The notes beneath the pieces were generated by a model. That model did not search any database. It saw only the letters and a program-made list of their open reading frames with translations, and was not told the origin of the DNA. Shown one piece after another: positions 28,522-36,689 of a DNA stretch of 62,677 nt. The DNA comes from Gemmataceae bacterium (GTDB lineage Bacteria; Planctomycetota; Planctomycetia; Gemmatales; Gemmataceae), in assembly GCA_028288765.1 (NCBI GenBank), contig JAQGHQ010000329.1, positions 1-62,677 on the forward strand. Reading direction: 5' to 3'. The position numbers and the translations under genes are program-made. How positions within the stretch are numbered: the stretch's first letter is position 1; each line of letters starts with the position of its first letter.

Positions 28522-29277
28522 GTGGCTCCAAAACTGGCGGGCAAGATCGCACTCGTCACCGGCGGCAGCAGTGGGCTCGGGCTCGCGACCGCGAAGCGAT
28601 TCGTCGCCGAAGGCGCGACGGTGGTCGTCACCGGCCGCCGCGAGGCGGAACTCGCGACGGCCGTCAGGGACCTCGGCGGAAACGCCCTCGGCGTGCGGGG
28701 CGACGTGTCGAGCCTCTCCGACCTCGACCGCCTCTACCCGACCATCCGCGAGCGGTACGGACGGCTTGACGTACTCTTCGCCAACGCAGGCGGCGGGGCG
28801 TTCGTAGCGCTCGGCGACGTCACCGAGGCGCACTTCGACGAGTACTTCGGCATCAACGTGAAGGGCACCCTGTTCACCGTACAGAAGGCGCTCCCGCTCA
28901 TGGCCGCGGGCGGCTCGATCGTGCTCAACGGCTCGATGGTCTCGCTCAAGGGGATGCCCGGCTTCACCGTGTACGCGGCGACCAAGGCGGCGCTCCGGTC
29001 GTTCGCGCGGACGTGGGCGGTAGAGTTCAAGGGGAAGAACATCCGCGTGAACGTGGTGAGTCCCGGGACGGTCGTCACACCCGGCTACAAAACCGAACTG
29101 GGGATGACCGATGGCCAGATCCAGGAGTTCGAGGCGCACGCGGCCGCGGCGGCACCGCTCGGGCGGGCCGGCACGCCGGATGAGGTCGCGAAGGCAGTGG
29201 TGTTCCTCGCGTCCGACGACAGCAGCTACGTGACCGGGGCCGACCTGTTCGTGGACGGCGGGGCTGCCCAGGTCTAA
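28522..29277 (+). CDS. Short-chain dehydrogenase/reductase (GTG start)
   Basis: A 251-residue classical SDR with TGGSSGLG at 13-20, NAGG, Ser138, Tyr151 and Lys155 (YAATK), and a SPGTVVTPGYK loop. The C-terminus (DLFVDGGAAQV) is standard. GRREAE after strand 2 suggests NADPH. The GTG at 28522 is used because relatives begin with this KLAGKIALVTGG segment. It lies 45 bases after the isochorismatase-like gene, in the same run. The two SDRs of the run are not close copies of each other. Confidence 0.92.
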   Translation: MAPKLAGKIALVTGGSSGLGLATAKRFVAEGATVVVTGRREAELATAVRDLGGNALGVRGDVSSLSDLDRLYPTIRERYGRLDVLFANAGGGAFVALGDVTEAHFDEYFGINVKGTLFTVQKALPLMAAGGSIVLNGSMVSLKGMPGFTVYAATKAALRSFARTWAVEFKGKNIRVNVVSPGTVVTPGYKTELGMTDGQIQEFEAHAAAAAPLGRAGTPDEVAKAVVFLASDDSSYVTGADLFVDGGAAQV

Positions 29278-29338
29278 TGCCGTCCAAAAGGCCAGGACCG
29301 CAACACGGGAACACGCATCGTGGTAACGGGAGGAACCG

Positions 29339-30160
29339 ATGAGTACGATCGCCACGAAGGACGGGACGCGGATCTTCTACAAGGACTGGGGTACGGGCCG
29401 TCCGGTCGTCTTCAGCCACGGCTGGCCGCTCTCCGCGGACGCGTGGGAGGACCAGATGGTGTTCCTGGCGTCGCGCGGGTTCCGCTGCGTCGCCCACGAC
29501 CGCCGCGGGCACGGCCGGTCGGACCAGCCGTGGACCGGCAACGAGATGGACTCCTACGCCGACGACCTGGCGGCGCTCACCGAGGCACTCGACCTGACGG
29601 GCGCGGTCCACGTCGGCCACTCCACCGGCGGCGGGGAGGTCGCCCGGTACGTCGGCCGGCACGGCACCAAGCGGGTGGCGAAGGCCGTGCTGATCGGCGC
29701 GGTGCCGCCCCTCATGCTCAAGACGGCCGCGAACCCCGGCGGCGTGCCGATCGAGACGTTCGACGGCATCCGGGCCGGCGTCCTCGCCGACCGCTCGCAG
29801 TTCTTCAAGGACTTGAGCGCGCCGTTCTACGGGGCCAACCGGGCGGGCAACGCGGTCTCGCAGGGCCTGCGGGACTCGTTCTGGCTCCAGGGGATGCAGG
29901 CCGGGTTTACAGGCGTGCTCGACTGCATCAAGGCCTTCTCGGAGACGGACTTCACCGACGACCTGAAGAAGTTCGACGTGCCGACCCTCATCTTGCACGG
30001 CGACGACGACCAGATAGTCCCGATCGGTGCGTCGGCCCTGCTCTCGTCCAAACTGGTCAAGGGCGCGCGGCTGAAGGTCTACCCGGGCGCGCCGCACGGC
30101 CTGTGCTCGACCCACAAGGACGAAGTCAACGCGGACCTCCTCGCGTTCCTCGAGGCGTAG
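29339..30160 (+). CDS. Alpha/beta hydrolase (non-haem chloroperoxidase/esterase-like)
   Basis: A 273-residue serine hydrolase with Ser95 in GHSTGGGE, the acid in HGDDDQIVP and the base His in GAPHGL. The N-terminus ([13 protein letters not shown]), the [12 protein letters not shown] oxyanion segment and HDRRGHGRS are the signature of cofactor-free haloperoxidases, which mostly act as esterases or perhydrolases. No signal peptide, so cytosolic. Start ATG 29339 has a GGGAGGAACC site. It is gene nine of the run and precedes a flavoprotein reductase by 39 bases. Confidence 0.93.
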   Translation: MSTIATKDGTRIFYKDWGTGRPVVFSHGWPLSADAWEDQMVFLASRGFRCVAHDRRGHGRSDQPWTGNEMDSYADDLAALTEALDLTGAVHVGHSTGGGEVARYVGRHGTKRVAKAVLIGAVPPLMLKTAANPGGVPIETFDGIRAGVLADRSQFFKDLSAPFYGANRAGNAVSQGLRDSFWLQGMQAGFTGVLDCIKAFSETDFTDDLKKFDVPTLILHGDDDQIVPIGASALLSSKLVKGARLKVYPGAPHGLCSTHKDEVNADLLAFLEA

Positions 30161-30199
30161 CCGGTATCGGCCGCTCTACCTTCCACCGTCGAGGGCACC

Positions 30200-31585
30200 A
30201 TGTCGAACCCGGAGGAGTACGACCTCGTCATCCTCGGCAGCGGGGAGCCGGGCAAGTACCTGGCGTGGACCCTGGCCGCGGAGGGAAGGCGGGTCGCCGT
30301 CGTCGAGCGGAGGTACGTGGGCGGGTCGTGCCCGAACATCGCGTGCCTGCCGAGCAAGAATGTCATCCGCTCCGCCAAGGTCGCGTCCTACGTCCGGCGG
30401 GGCGCGCAGTTCGGGGTCGCCGCCGGGGAGTGGTCCATCGACATGGCCGCCGTCCGCGACCGCAAGCGAAAGATGGTCGCCGGCCTGGTCGAGGTGCACC
30501 TCGCCAGGTTCAAGGCGAGCGGGGCCGAGCTGATCATGGGGGAGGGCCGGTTCGTCGCCCCGCGGACGGTTGAGGTGGCCCTCCGGGACGGCGGGGAGCG
30601 GGTGCTGCGGGGGGAGAACGTCGTCATCAACACGGGGTCGCGGGCGACGGTCGATCCCACCCCCGGCCTTCGAGACGCCGGGCCGCTGACCCACGTCGAG
30701 GCCCTCGAACTGGACCACGTGCCCGACCACCTCGTCGTCCTCGGCGGCGGCTACGTCGGCCTGGAACTGGCCCAGACCTTCCGCCGGTTCGGGTCACAGG
30801 TCACGGTGGTCGAGCGCAACCCGACTCTGATCCACCGCGAGGACTCGGACGTGTCCGCGGCGATGGGCCAACTGTTCGCGGACGAGGGGATCGCCGTGTC
30901 CACCGACACGGCGCTCGACCGCGTCACGGGCACGTCGGGCCGGGCCGTGCAGCTGCACGGCACCCGCGGCGGGGCCGGGGCGGTGATCGAGGGCAGCCAC
31001 CTGCTCGTCGCGGCGGGCCGCACTCCGAACACGGGAGGGGTCGGGCTGGATGTCGCCGGCGTGGCACTGGACGCTCGCGGGTACGTGACGGTGGACGAGC
31101 GCCTCCGGACGACGGCGGCGGGCGTGTGGGCGGTCGGCGACTGGGCGGGCAGCCCGCAGTTCACCCACATCGGGTTCGACGACTTCCGGGTCGTCCGGGA
31201 CAACCTCACCGGGGTCAGCCGGGTGACGACGGGTCGGCTGGTGCCGTCCTGCCTGTTCACCGACCCGGAACTCGCGCGGGTCGGGCTGAGTGAGCGGGAG
31301 GCGACGGAGCGAGGCATCCCCTACCGACTGGCGAGGATCCCGATGGCGGCGGTGCTGCGGGCCCGGACGCTCTCCGAGACGCGCGGCTTCCTGAAGGCGC
31401 TGATCGGGAGCGACGACCGAATCCTCGGGTTCACGGCGTTCGGGGCGGAGGCCGGGGAGGTGATGGCTGTCGTGCAGGTCGCGATGGCGGCGGCTCTGCC
31501 GTACACTGCCCTGCGCGACGCCGTCCTGACGCACCCGACCGTCGCCGAAGGGCTGGTCATGCTCTTTTCCTCCGTACCGTCCTGA
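30200..31585 (+). CDS. Pyridine nucleotide-disulfide oxidoreductase (mercuric/lipoamide-type)
   Basis: A 461-residue flavoprotein. The FAD site has GSGEPGKY at 13-20. The redox disulfide Cys44 and Cys49 lies in SCPNIACLPSK; an NAD(P) site follows in VLGGGYVGLELAQ, then VWAVGDW and the dimerisation domain starting near LVPSCLFTDPELARVGLSE. Instead of the HPT-x-x-E active-site base of glutathione reductases it has THPTVAEG, keeping the key His. There is no N-terminal heavy-metal domain and no C-terminal Cys pair as in MerA, so it is not a mercuric reductase. Last gene of the run; it could supply electrons to the other redox proteins. Confidence 0.9.
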   Translation: MSNPEEYDLVILGSGEPGKYLAWTLAAEGRRVAVVERRYVGGSCPNIACLPSKNVIRSAKVASYVRRGAQFGVAAGEWSIDMAAVRDRKRKMVAGLVEVHLARFKASGAELIMGEGRFVAPRTVEVALRDGGERVLRGENVVINTGSRATVDPTPGLRDAGPLTHVEALELDHVPDHLVVLGGGYVGLELAQTFRRFGSQVTVVERNPTLIHREDSDVSAAMGQLFADEGIAVSTDTALDRVTGTSGRAVQLHGTRGGAGAVIEGSHLLVAAGRTPNTGGVGLDVAGVALDARGYVTVDERLRTTAAGVWAVGDWAGSPQFTHIGFDDFRVVRDNLTGVSRVTTGRLVPSCLFTDPELARVGLSEREATERGIPYRLARIPMAAVLRARTLSETRGFLKALIGSDDRILGFTAFGAEAGEVMAVVQVAMAAALPYTALRDAVLTHPTVAEGLVMLFSSVPS

Positions 31586-31635
31586 CCGTGAAGAAAGTCG
31601 GTGACCATCGCCGCGGTTCTCGGCTGCGGCGGCGT

Positions 31636-31783
31636 GACGTCCAGGTGTGGGGAGCGGCAGAGGGCACGCGCACCGCGACGCTCGGCGGGCACGGGAACTG
31701 GGTCCTGTCGGTCGCCTATTCGTCGGGCAGTGTGCTGGCGACCGGGAGCAGCGAAAAAAACGGTCCAGTTGTGGGGCCGGTGA
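31636..31783 (+). pseudogene. WD40-repeat remnant
   Basis: Just over one WD40 blade is left: VQVWGAAEGTRTATLGGHGNWVLSVAY, then SVLATGSSEK. After a run of seven A (31744-31750) the blade end TVQLWGR is found in another frame, followed by a stop. There is neither a start nor further blades. It probably derives from a secreted WD40 protein like that at 39515. Confidence 0.6.
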
Positions 31784-31834
31784 CGCAACAGCTCACGCCG
31801 GGCGGTTGGCTTGGCCGCAGGAACAAGCGAGGTC

Positions 31835-32254
31835 TTACAGTCGCTGCGCGACGCATTTCGCGAAGGCCCATAGATCGCCCACATCTTCCATCAGATGGGC
31901 AATGAGCAAGGCAGGGTCGATCTCGACGTACTCATGAACGAGGACGTTGCGGAATCCTTTGGCCTGTAGCATGCGGTCTGCCGGGTCAGCAGGAATCACG
32001 TTCTGATCGGCAAGGATGAGGAAAGCGTCCCGCTCATCGCGCATCCGCCGCCAGTCTTCAAGCGTCACGAGGAGGCGGCCGATGTCGATGACCGACTGGA
32101 GGCAGAGTTCCAAGAGTCGCTCCACGGCGAGTCGCTTCTCCGGGTTGGAGAGGATGGAGTCCTTCGGAAGCGAGCGGTAGGGTTCGAGTGCTTCGAGCTG
32201 CTTGCGGAGCTACTCGAGCTTCCGGGCCAAGGTCTGGCGGTCGGCGGGCGTCAC
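31835..32254 (-). pseudogene. hepT: HepT-like HEPN (DUF86) toxin with an early amber codon
   Basis: From a GTG at 32254, overlapping the MntA stop, the frame reads into RKLE, meets TAG at 32210-32212 (codon 15) and continues as LRKQLEALEPYRSLPKDSIL. The rest is a full DUF86/HepT domain: VERLLELCLQSVIDIGRLL, then the RNase motif Arg-x4-His (RNVLVHEY), and LLIAHLMEDVGDLWAF. HepT toxins are ribonucleases neutralised by AMPylation by MntA. A restart at GTG 32125 would give a 96-residue protein that keeps the active motif but lacks the first helix. So the toxin is probably inactivated or truncated, unless the amber codon is read through. Confidence 0.75.
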
Positions 32255-32688
32255 ACGGCGTGGGAAAGGATGCGTTCGACGGTGATGGTTGCTTCCCGTT
32301 CCAGGTCGGGCGACTCATCCTCGTAGCGGCGATCGACGAACAGCTCGAACTCGCGGCGTGCCCTCGTATCTCGCGCGAAGAGTACGGAGCCGCCGCGGAT
32401 CACGTTGCGTTGCAGGAGTGAGGGCACATCCTGGAGAAGGATCAAGTCGATCTGTTCGAGGGGAAGGGCGAGGTTTTCCGCGAGAGTCCGCATCAGGCGA
32501 AACCGCAACTCGCTCCGTGCGAGAGGCGTGAGGGATTCGTCGGCGAGGACGGCGATGTCGACATCGCTCTCGCTGTCCGCCGTGCCGCGGGCATGGGAGC
32601 CAAACAGGTAGGCGAGTACGACCGGATGGGCGCGGCAGATGGCCTGGATGGCGGCGGGGAGCCGTTGGAGAGCGGGGTTCGACGACAT
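32251..32688 (-). CDS. mntA: MntA-type minimal nucleotidyltransferase (antitoxin)
   Basis: A 145-residue protein from ATG 32688 (MSSNPALQRLPAAI). It has the defining LFGSHARG followed after nine residues by the metal ligands DVD in DVDIAV, and a further Asp in EQIDLILL. In the type VII toxin-antitoxin system MntA transfers AMP to tyrosines of HepT. The stop overlaps the HepT start, the usual coupled arrangement. The gene looks intact, while its partner carries an amber codon. Confidence 0.85.
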   Translation of the reverse strand: MSSNPALQRLPAAIQAICRAHPVVLAYLFGSHARGTADSESDVDIAVLADESLTPLARSELRFRLMRTLAENLALPLEQIDLILLQDVPSLLQRNVIRGGSVLFARDTRARREFELFVDRRYEDESPDLEREATITVERILSHAV

Positions 32689-32862
32689 CGGCCGCACTAT
32701 AGCAGAGAACTTCCGCGAGCGCTCCTCTTCCCTTCTGGTGGAGCCTGGCGCAAAACGATGCCGTCGGCGCAACGACATCGTTTTGCGCTGCGCCAAGCCA
32801 AAGACTTTGCTTCTACGCCGGCGGAAGGTGTACCCTTGGGTCATCACTTCCCCCTGATTCCG

Positions 32863-33096
32863 ATGGACACTCCACCATCTTTAAAGACCCGCCCCTGCAA
32901 CGAGTGCGGGGCACTGACCGCGAACGACTGGCGTTGTGACGACTGCCGGGTGCTGCAGCATGCTCTCACCGCTTTTTGGGCCGTCATCGCCGCCGCTCAT
33001 CCCGAGATTCACTCCGGCGACTTCGACGACTCCGAGATGGGGGAGCAGTGCCGCGAGTATATCGACGAGTGGATCAGCAACAACACACCCGCATGA
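32863..33096 (+). CDS. Small Cys-rich (zinc-ribbon-like) protein
   Basis: A 77-residue ORF from ATG 32863. It starts MDTPPSLKTRPCNECG and has a CxxC pair in CNECG and another in CDDC, 11 residues apart, which could bind one zinc. A Trp- and acid-rich helix follows (ALTAFWAVIAAAH, then DEWISNN). I do not recognise a family. No clear ribosome site is seen. It could be a remnant, as both neighbours are remnants. Confidence 0.4.
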   Translation: MDTPPSLKTRPCNECGALTANDWRCDDCRVLQHALTAFWAVIAAAHPEIHSGDFDDSEMGEQCREYIDEWISNNTPA

Positions 33097-33257
33097 CCGA
33101 GCCCGACGTCCTGATCGCCCGCCGCCGGCCCCTCTCGATCGGATCCATTCCGTCCTGCACCACGACAGAGCCGCGACCGACGAAGAGTGAGTCACCCAGT
33201 TCATGTCCGAGGATATGACTTCGGCAGACGATCGCGAGGTCGTCGCCCGAACCCGGG

Positions 33258-33476
33258 TCACACCTCGCGAAGCTCGACCCAGACGGGGGCATGGTCGCTC
33301 GTCTTCTCCCACCCGCGGACGGAGCGGTCTACCCCGGCCGCGGCGAGCCGGCGGACGGCGACCGGATTCAGGAGCAGGTGGTCGATTCGCAGGCCAGCGT
33401 CGCGACCACACGCCCCGCGGGTGTATTCCCAGAACGTGTAGATCGTCTGGGCCGGGTGCAGGTGGCCGAGCTGATC
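33258..33476 (-). pseudogene. xthA: 3' end of an exonuclease III (xthA) gene
   Basis: The last 70 or so residues of an ExoIII-type AP endonuclease remain: HLHPAQTIYTFWEYTRG, RDAGLRIDHLL and the closing SDHAPVWVEL with the catalytic Asp-His. The N-terminal two thirds with the metal-binding Glu and Asp are gone. It lies antisense just before a CocE-type hydrolase and was presumably cut by a deletion. Confidence 0.8.
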
Positions 33477-33607
33477 GCCGAGATTCCACAGGGGCGGCTG
33501 ACGAACACCTGGACCACTGCCCCGTACTTCTCCCGGCTGCACTTGAACCTGAGCGAGGACGCCGTCGCGGCGGTGTGCCGGATGCTCCTCGAACCGAGAA
33601 CCCGCTC

Positions 33608-35503
33608 ATGAGGCGACATCGCGGCCCCAGCCGTTCCACGTCGATCGCCGCCGTCCTGTTGCTCCTCCTGTCGCCACACACGCTGCGGGCTCAGGGGAAC
33701 GGGTACGTCAAGACCCACTACACCAAGTTCGAGCACCAGATCCCGATGCGGGACGGGGGGCGCCTCTTCACGGCGGTGTACGTGCCCAGGGACACGGCGC
33801 AGACGTACCCCCTGCTCCTGCTCCGCACGCAGTCCGGCGTGCGGCCCTACGGCGCCGACCAGTACCCGAACGACCTCGGCCCGTCGCCGCTGTTCGGCAA
33901 GGCGGGGTACATTTTCGTCTACCAGGACATCCGGGGCCGCTGGATGTCCGAGGGGTCGTTCGTGAACATGCGGCCGCACGACCCCGCCAAGAAGACGCCG
34001 CAGGACGTCGATGAGAGCAGCGACGCCTACGACACCATCGACTGGCTGCTGAAGAAGGTCCCCAACCACAACGGCAAGGTAGGCCTCTACGGGACGTCGT
34101 ACCGGGGCTTCCTCGTGGCGGCCGGACTGATCGACGCCCACACGGCCGTGAAGGCAGCGGTCCCGGGGGCGCCGATCATGGACTGGTTCGTCGGCGACGA
34201 CTGGCACCACAACGGGGCCTTGTTCCTCGCCCACGCCTTCTTCTACATGCCCCTCCAGGGCAAGCTCCGGCCCGCCCCGACGATGAAGCCGCCCGCCCTC
34301 TTCGACTTCGGCACCCCGGACGCCTACGACTTCTACCTCCGCATGGGCCCGCTGGCCAACGCCGACGCCCGGCACTTCAAGGGCGAGGTGCCGTTCTGGA
34401 ACGAGGTGCTCCGGCACGGCACCTACGACGACTACTGGAAGGCCCGCGACCTCCGGCCCCACCTGCGGAACATCAAACCGGCCGTCATGACCGTGGGCGG
34501 GTGGTTCGACGCCGAGAACCTGTTCGGTGCCCTGGAGGCGTACCGGCGGATCGAGGCCACGAGCCCCGGCGCGAACAGCGTGCTCGTCATGGGTCCGTGG
34601 CTGCACGGCGGCTGGAACGGCGGGCAGGCCGACGGCTCGTCCCTCGGGCACGTGTCCTTCCACTCGAAAACCGCAGACTTCTACCGCGAGCAACTGGAGC
34701 TGCCCTTCTTCGAGTTCCACCTGAAGGGGAAGGGCGAGTTCAACCCGCCGGAGGCGCGGGTGTTCGAGACCGGGACGAACCGGTGGCGGGAGTACGCGAG
34801 CTGGCCGCCGCGGGACACGAAGCTGCTGGCGCTCCACTTTCATCCCGCGGGCCGCCTGGCCCCGCAGCCGCCCGGCGACGCGGTCGGTCACACTCCCTTC
34901 GACGAGTACCTCAGCGACCCGGCGAAGCCGGTGCCATACACCGACAAGATCGGCATCCGGATGCTGCCCGAGTACATGGTCGCCGACCAGCGGTTCGCCG
35001 CCCGGCGGCCGGACGTGCTCGTCTACGAGACGGAGCCCCTGGACCGGGACATCACCCTCGCCGGGCCGATCCTCGCCGACTTACACGTCTCCACCAGCGG
35101 GACGGATGCGGACTGGGTGGTGAAGCTCGTCGACGTCTATCCGAACGACACGCCGGACCCGAGCCCGAACCCCGCCGGGGTGCGGATGGGCGGCTATCAG
35201 CAGCTCGTCCGCGGCGAGGTGATGCGCGGCAAGTTCCGCGACAGTTTAGAGAAGCCCGAGCCGTTCACCCCCGGGAAGCCGACCGCGGTGCGGCTCCAGC
35301 TGCCCGACGTCTGCCACACCTTCCGGAGCGGCCACCGGATCATGGTGCAGGTCCAGAGCAGCTGGTTCCCGCTCGTGGACCGCAACCCGCAGTCGTACGT
35401 GGACATCGCGACCGCGAAGGAGTCCGACTCCCGGACCGCCACGCAACGGCTCCGTCGCTCCCGGGAGTTGCCCTCGCGACTCGTGATGCAGGTGCTGCCC
35501 TGA
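33608..35503 (+). CDS. Exported CocE/NonD-family hydrolase (X-Pro dipeptidyl-peptidase S15-like)
   Basis: A 631-residue secreted serine hydrolase. A signal peptide spans residues 1-26 (SIAAVLLLLLS core, LRAQ end). The catalytic domain has the nucleophile elbow LYGTSYRGF, preceded by YQDIRGRWMSEG. The C-terminal jelly roll begins near PEYMVADQRFAARRPDVLVYET and has the VKLVDVYP and SSWFP segments typical of PepX_C. Relatives are glutaryl-7-ACA acylases, alpha-amino-acid ester hydrolases and cocaine esterase. Length agrees. The ATG at 33608 is chosen because the signal peptide starts there; upstream frame is unrelated. It likely acts outside the cytoplasm on peptides or amides. Confidence 0.92.
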   Translation: MRRHRGPSRSTSIAAVLLLLLSPHTLRAQGNGYVKTHYTKFEHQIPMRDGGRLFTAVYVPRDTAQTYPLLLLRTQSGVRPYGADQYPNDLGPSPLFGKAGYIFVYQDIRGRWMSEGSFVNMRPHDPAKKTPQDVDESSDAYDTIDWLLKKVPNHNGKVGLYGTSYRGFLVAAGLIDAHTAVKAAVPGAPIMDWFVGDDWHHNGALFLAHAFFYMPLQGKLRPAPTMKPPALFDFGTPDAYDFYLRMGPLANADARHFKGEVPFWNEVLRHGTYDDYWKARDLRPHLRNIKPAVMTVGGWFDAENLFGALEAYRRIEATSPGANSVLVMGPWLHGGWNGGQADGSSLGHVSFHSKTADFYREQLELPFFEFHLKGKGEFNPPEARVFETGTNRWREYASWPPRDTKLLALHFHPAGRLAPQPPGDAVGHTPFDEYLSDPAKPVPYTDKIGIRMLPEYMVADQRFAARRPDVLVYETEPLDRDITLAGPILADLHVSTSGTDADWVVKLVDVYPNDTPDPSPNPAGVRMGGYQQLVRGEVMRGKFRDSLEKPEPFTPGKPTAVRLQLPDVCHTFRSGHRIMVQVQSSWFPLVDRNPQSYVDIATAKESDSRTATQRLRRSRELPSRLVMQVLP

Positions 35504-35532
35504 AGGAACCCCACGCCAGCCGAGGAGTCCGC

Positions 35533-36619
35533 ATGAGTGCCCCGCAGCGAGACGCCCTGACACCGCGGGGAATTCCTCCGCGCGGCCGCCGCGGTCGCCG
35601 GCGGTTCGGCTTACACGCTGACCGCTTCTCCCGCCGCCGGTGCCGGGGACGACGCGGCCGACCGGGCCGTGAAGGCGCTCCACGACTCGCTCACGGACGC
35701 CCAGCGGACGGCGATGTGCTTCGACTGGGACAGGAAGGGCTACGGCGGACTCCCGCTGCGGCTGCACGTCACGAACAACTGGGCCGTCTCGCCCATCCGG
35801 GTCGGCGACTTCACGGCCGACCAGCAGGCGCTGGTCGAGGAGGTGTTCAAGAGCGTGCTCGCCGAGGGGTGGACCGAGAAGCTGGCGGCGCAGGCGAAGG
35901 ACGACACGGGCAAGCCGTGGACCGAGGACCGGAAGGTCGCCATCTTCGGCACCCCCGGGACCGGCACCTGTCAGTGCGTGATCTCCGGCTTCCACCTGAC
36001 GTTCCGGGCCGGCCGCCCGAAGGACGCGACCGCAGCCTTCGGAGGGGCGATCTACCACGGCCACCAGCCGGGCGGGTTCCACGAGAAGCCCGGCCACCCC
36101 GGCAACATCTTCTGGTACCAGGCCCGGGAGGCGCACAAGCTCTACCGGCTCCTCGACGGCAAGCAGCAGGCGAAGGCGGTGCTGGCGAACGGGATGCCGT
36201 ACTATGAGTTCGACGGGAAGATCGACCGCACCCCGGTCCTGCCCGGGAGCCAGTTCGACCGGCCGATGGAACCGGACGTCCGGCTCAGAGGCCCGAAGGC
36301 GGAGTTGCCCGGCCTCCCGATCACGGAACTGGCCCGCGACCAGAAGGAGGCGATGGGGAAGGTGCTCACCGCGATGCTCGGGCCGTACCGCGAGCCGTAC
36401 CGCGACGACGTGGCGCGGTGCCTGGAGAAGCAGGGCGGGCTCGACAAGTGCCACCTGATCTTCTACCGGGAGCGGACGCTCGGGAAGGACGGCGAGTGGG
36501 ACAACTGGCGGGTCGAGGGGCCGGCGTTCGTGTGGTACTTCCGGGGCTTCCCCCACGTCCACATCTGGTTCCACGCCGCCGAGGAGCCGGCCGTCCCCGT
36601 CACCTCCCACTTCGGGTGA
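35533..36619 (+). pseudogene. DUF3500-family protein, Tat signal out of frame
   Basis: The main frame (usable from GTG 35669, 316 residues) is a complete DUF3500 protein: HDSLTDAQR, VTNNWAVSP, HLTFRAG, then RDQKEAMGKVL and HVHIWFHAA. Upstream the same frame encodes EFLRAAAAVAGGSAYTL, the core of a twin-arginine signal, but has no start. The expected start MSAPQRDALT at 35533 is one frame off. Dropping one G from the GGGG in CGCGGGGAATTC joins them into a normal signal with an R-E-F-L-R motif. So either a base was gained or the assembly has an extra G. DUF3500 function is unknown; exported members are common in planctomycetes. Confidence 0.75.
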
Positions 36620-36689
36620 CCCGGGCTGGCGCCGAAGGCGCGGGCGACGACCGCCGGAACAGTTGGGGCACGCGCAAGGAACTCCGCCG

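Noticed and set aside
33074..33292. Two short overlapping frames on opposite strands (33093-33218 plus, 33074-33292 minus)
   Set aside because: The minus frame contains a GHELGD sequence that looked protease-like, but there is no second zinc ligand and no start context. Neither can be supported.
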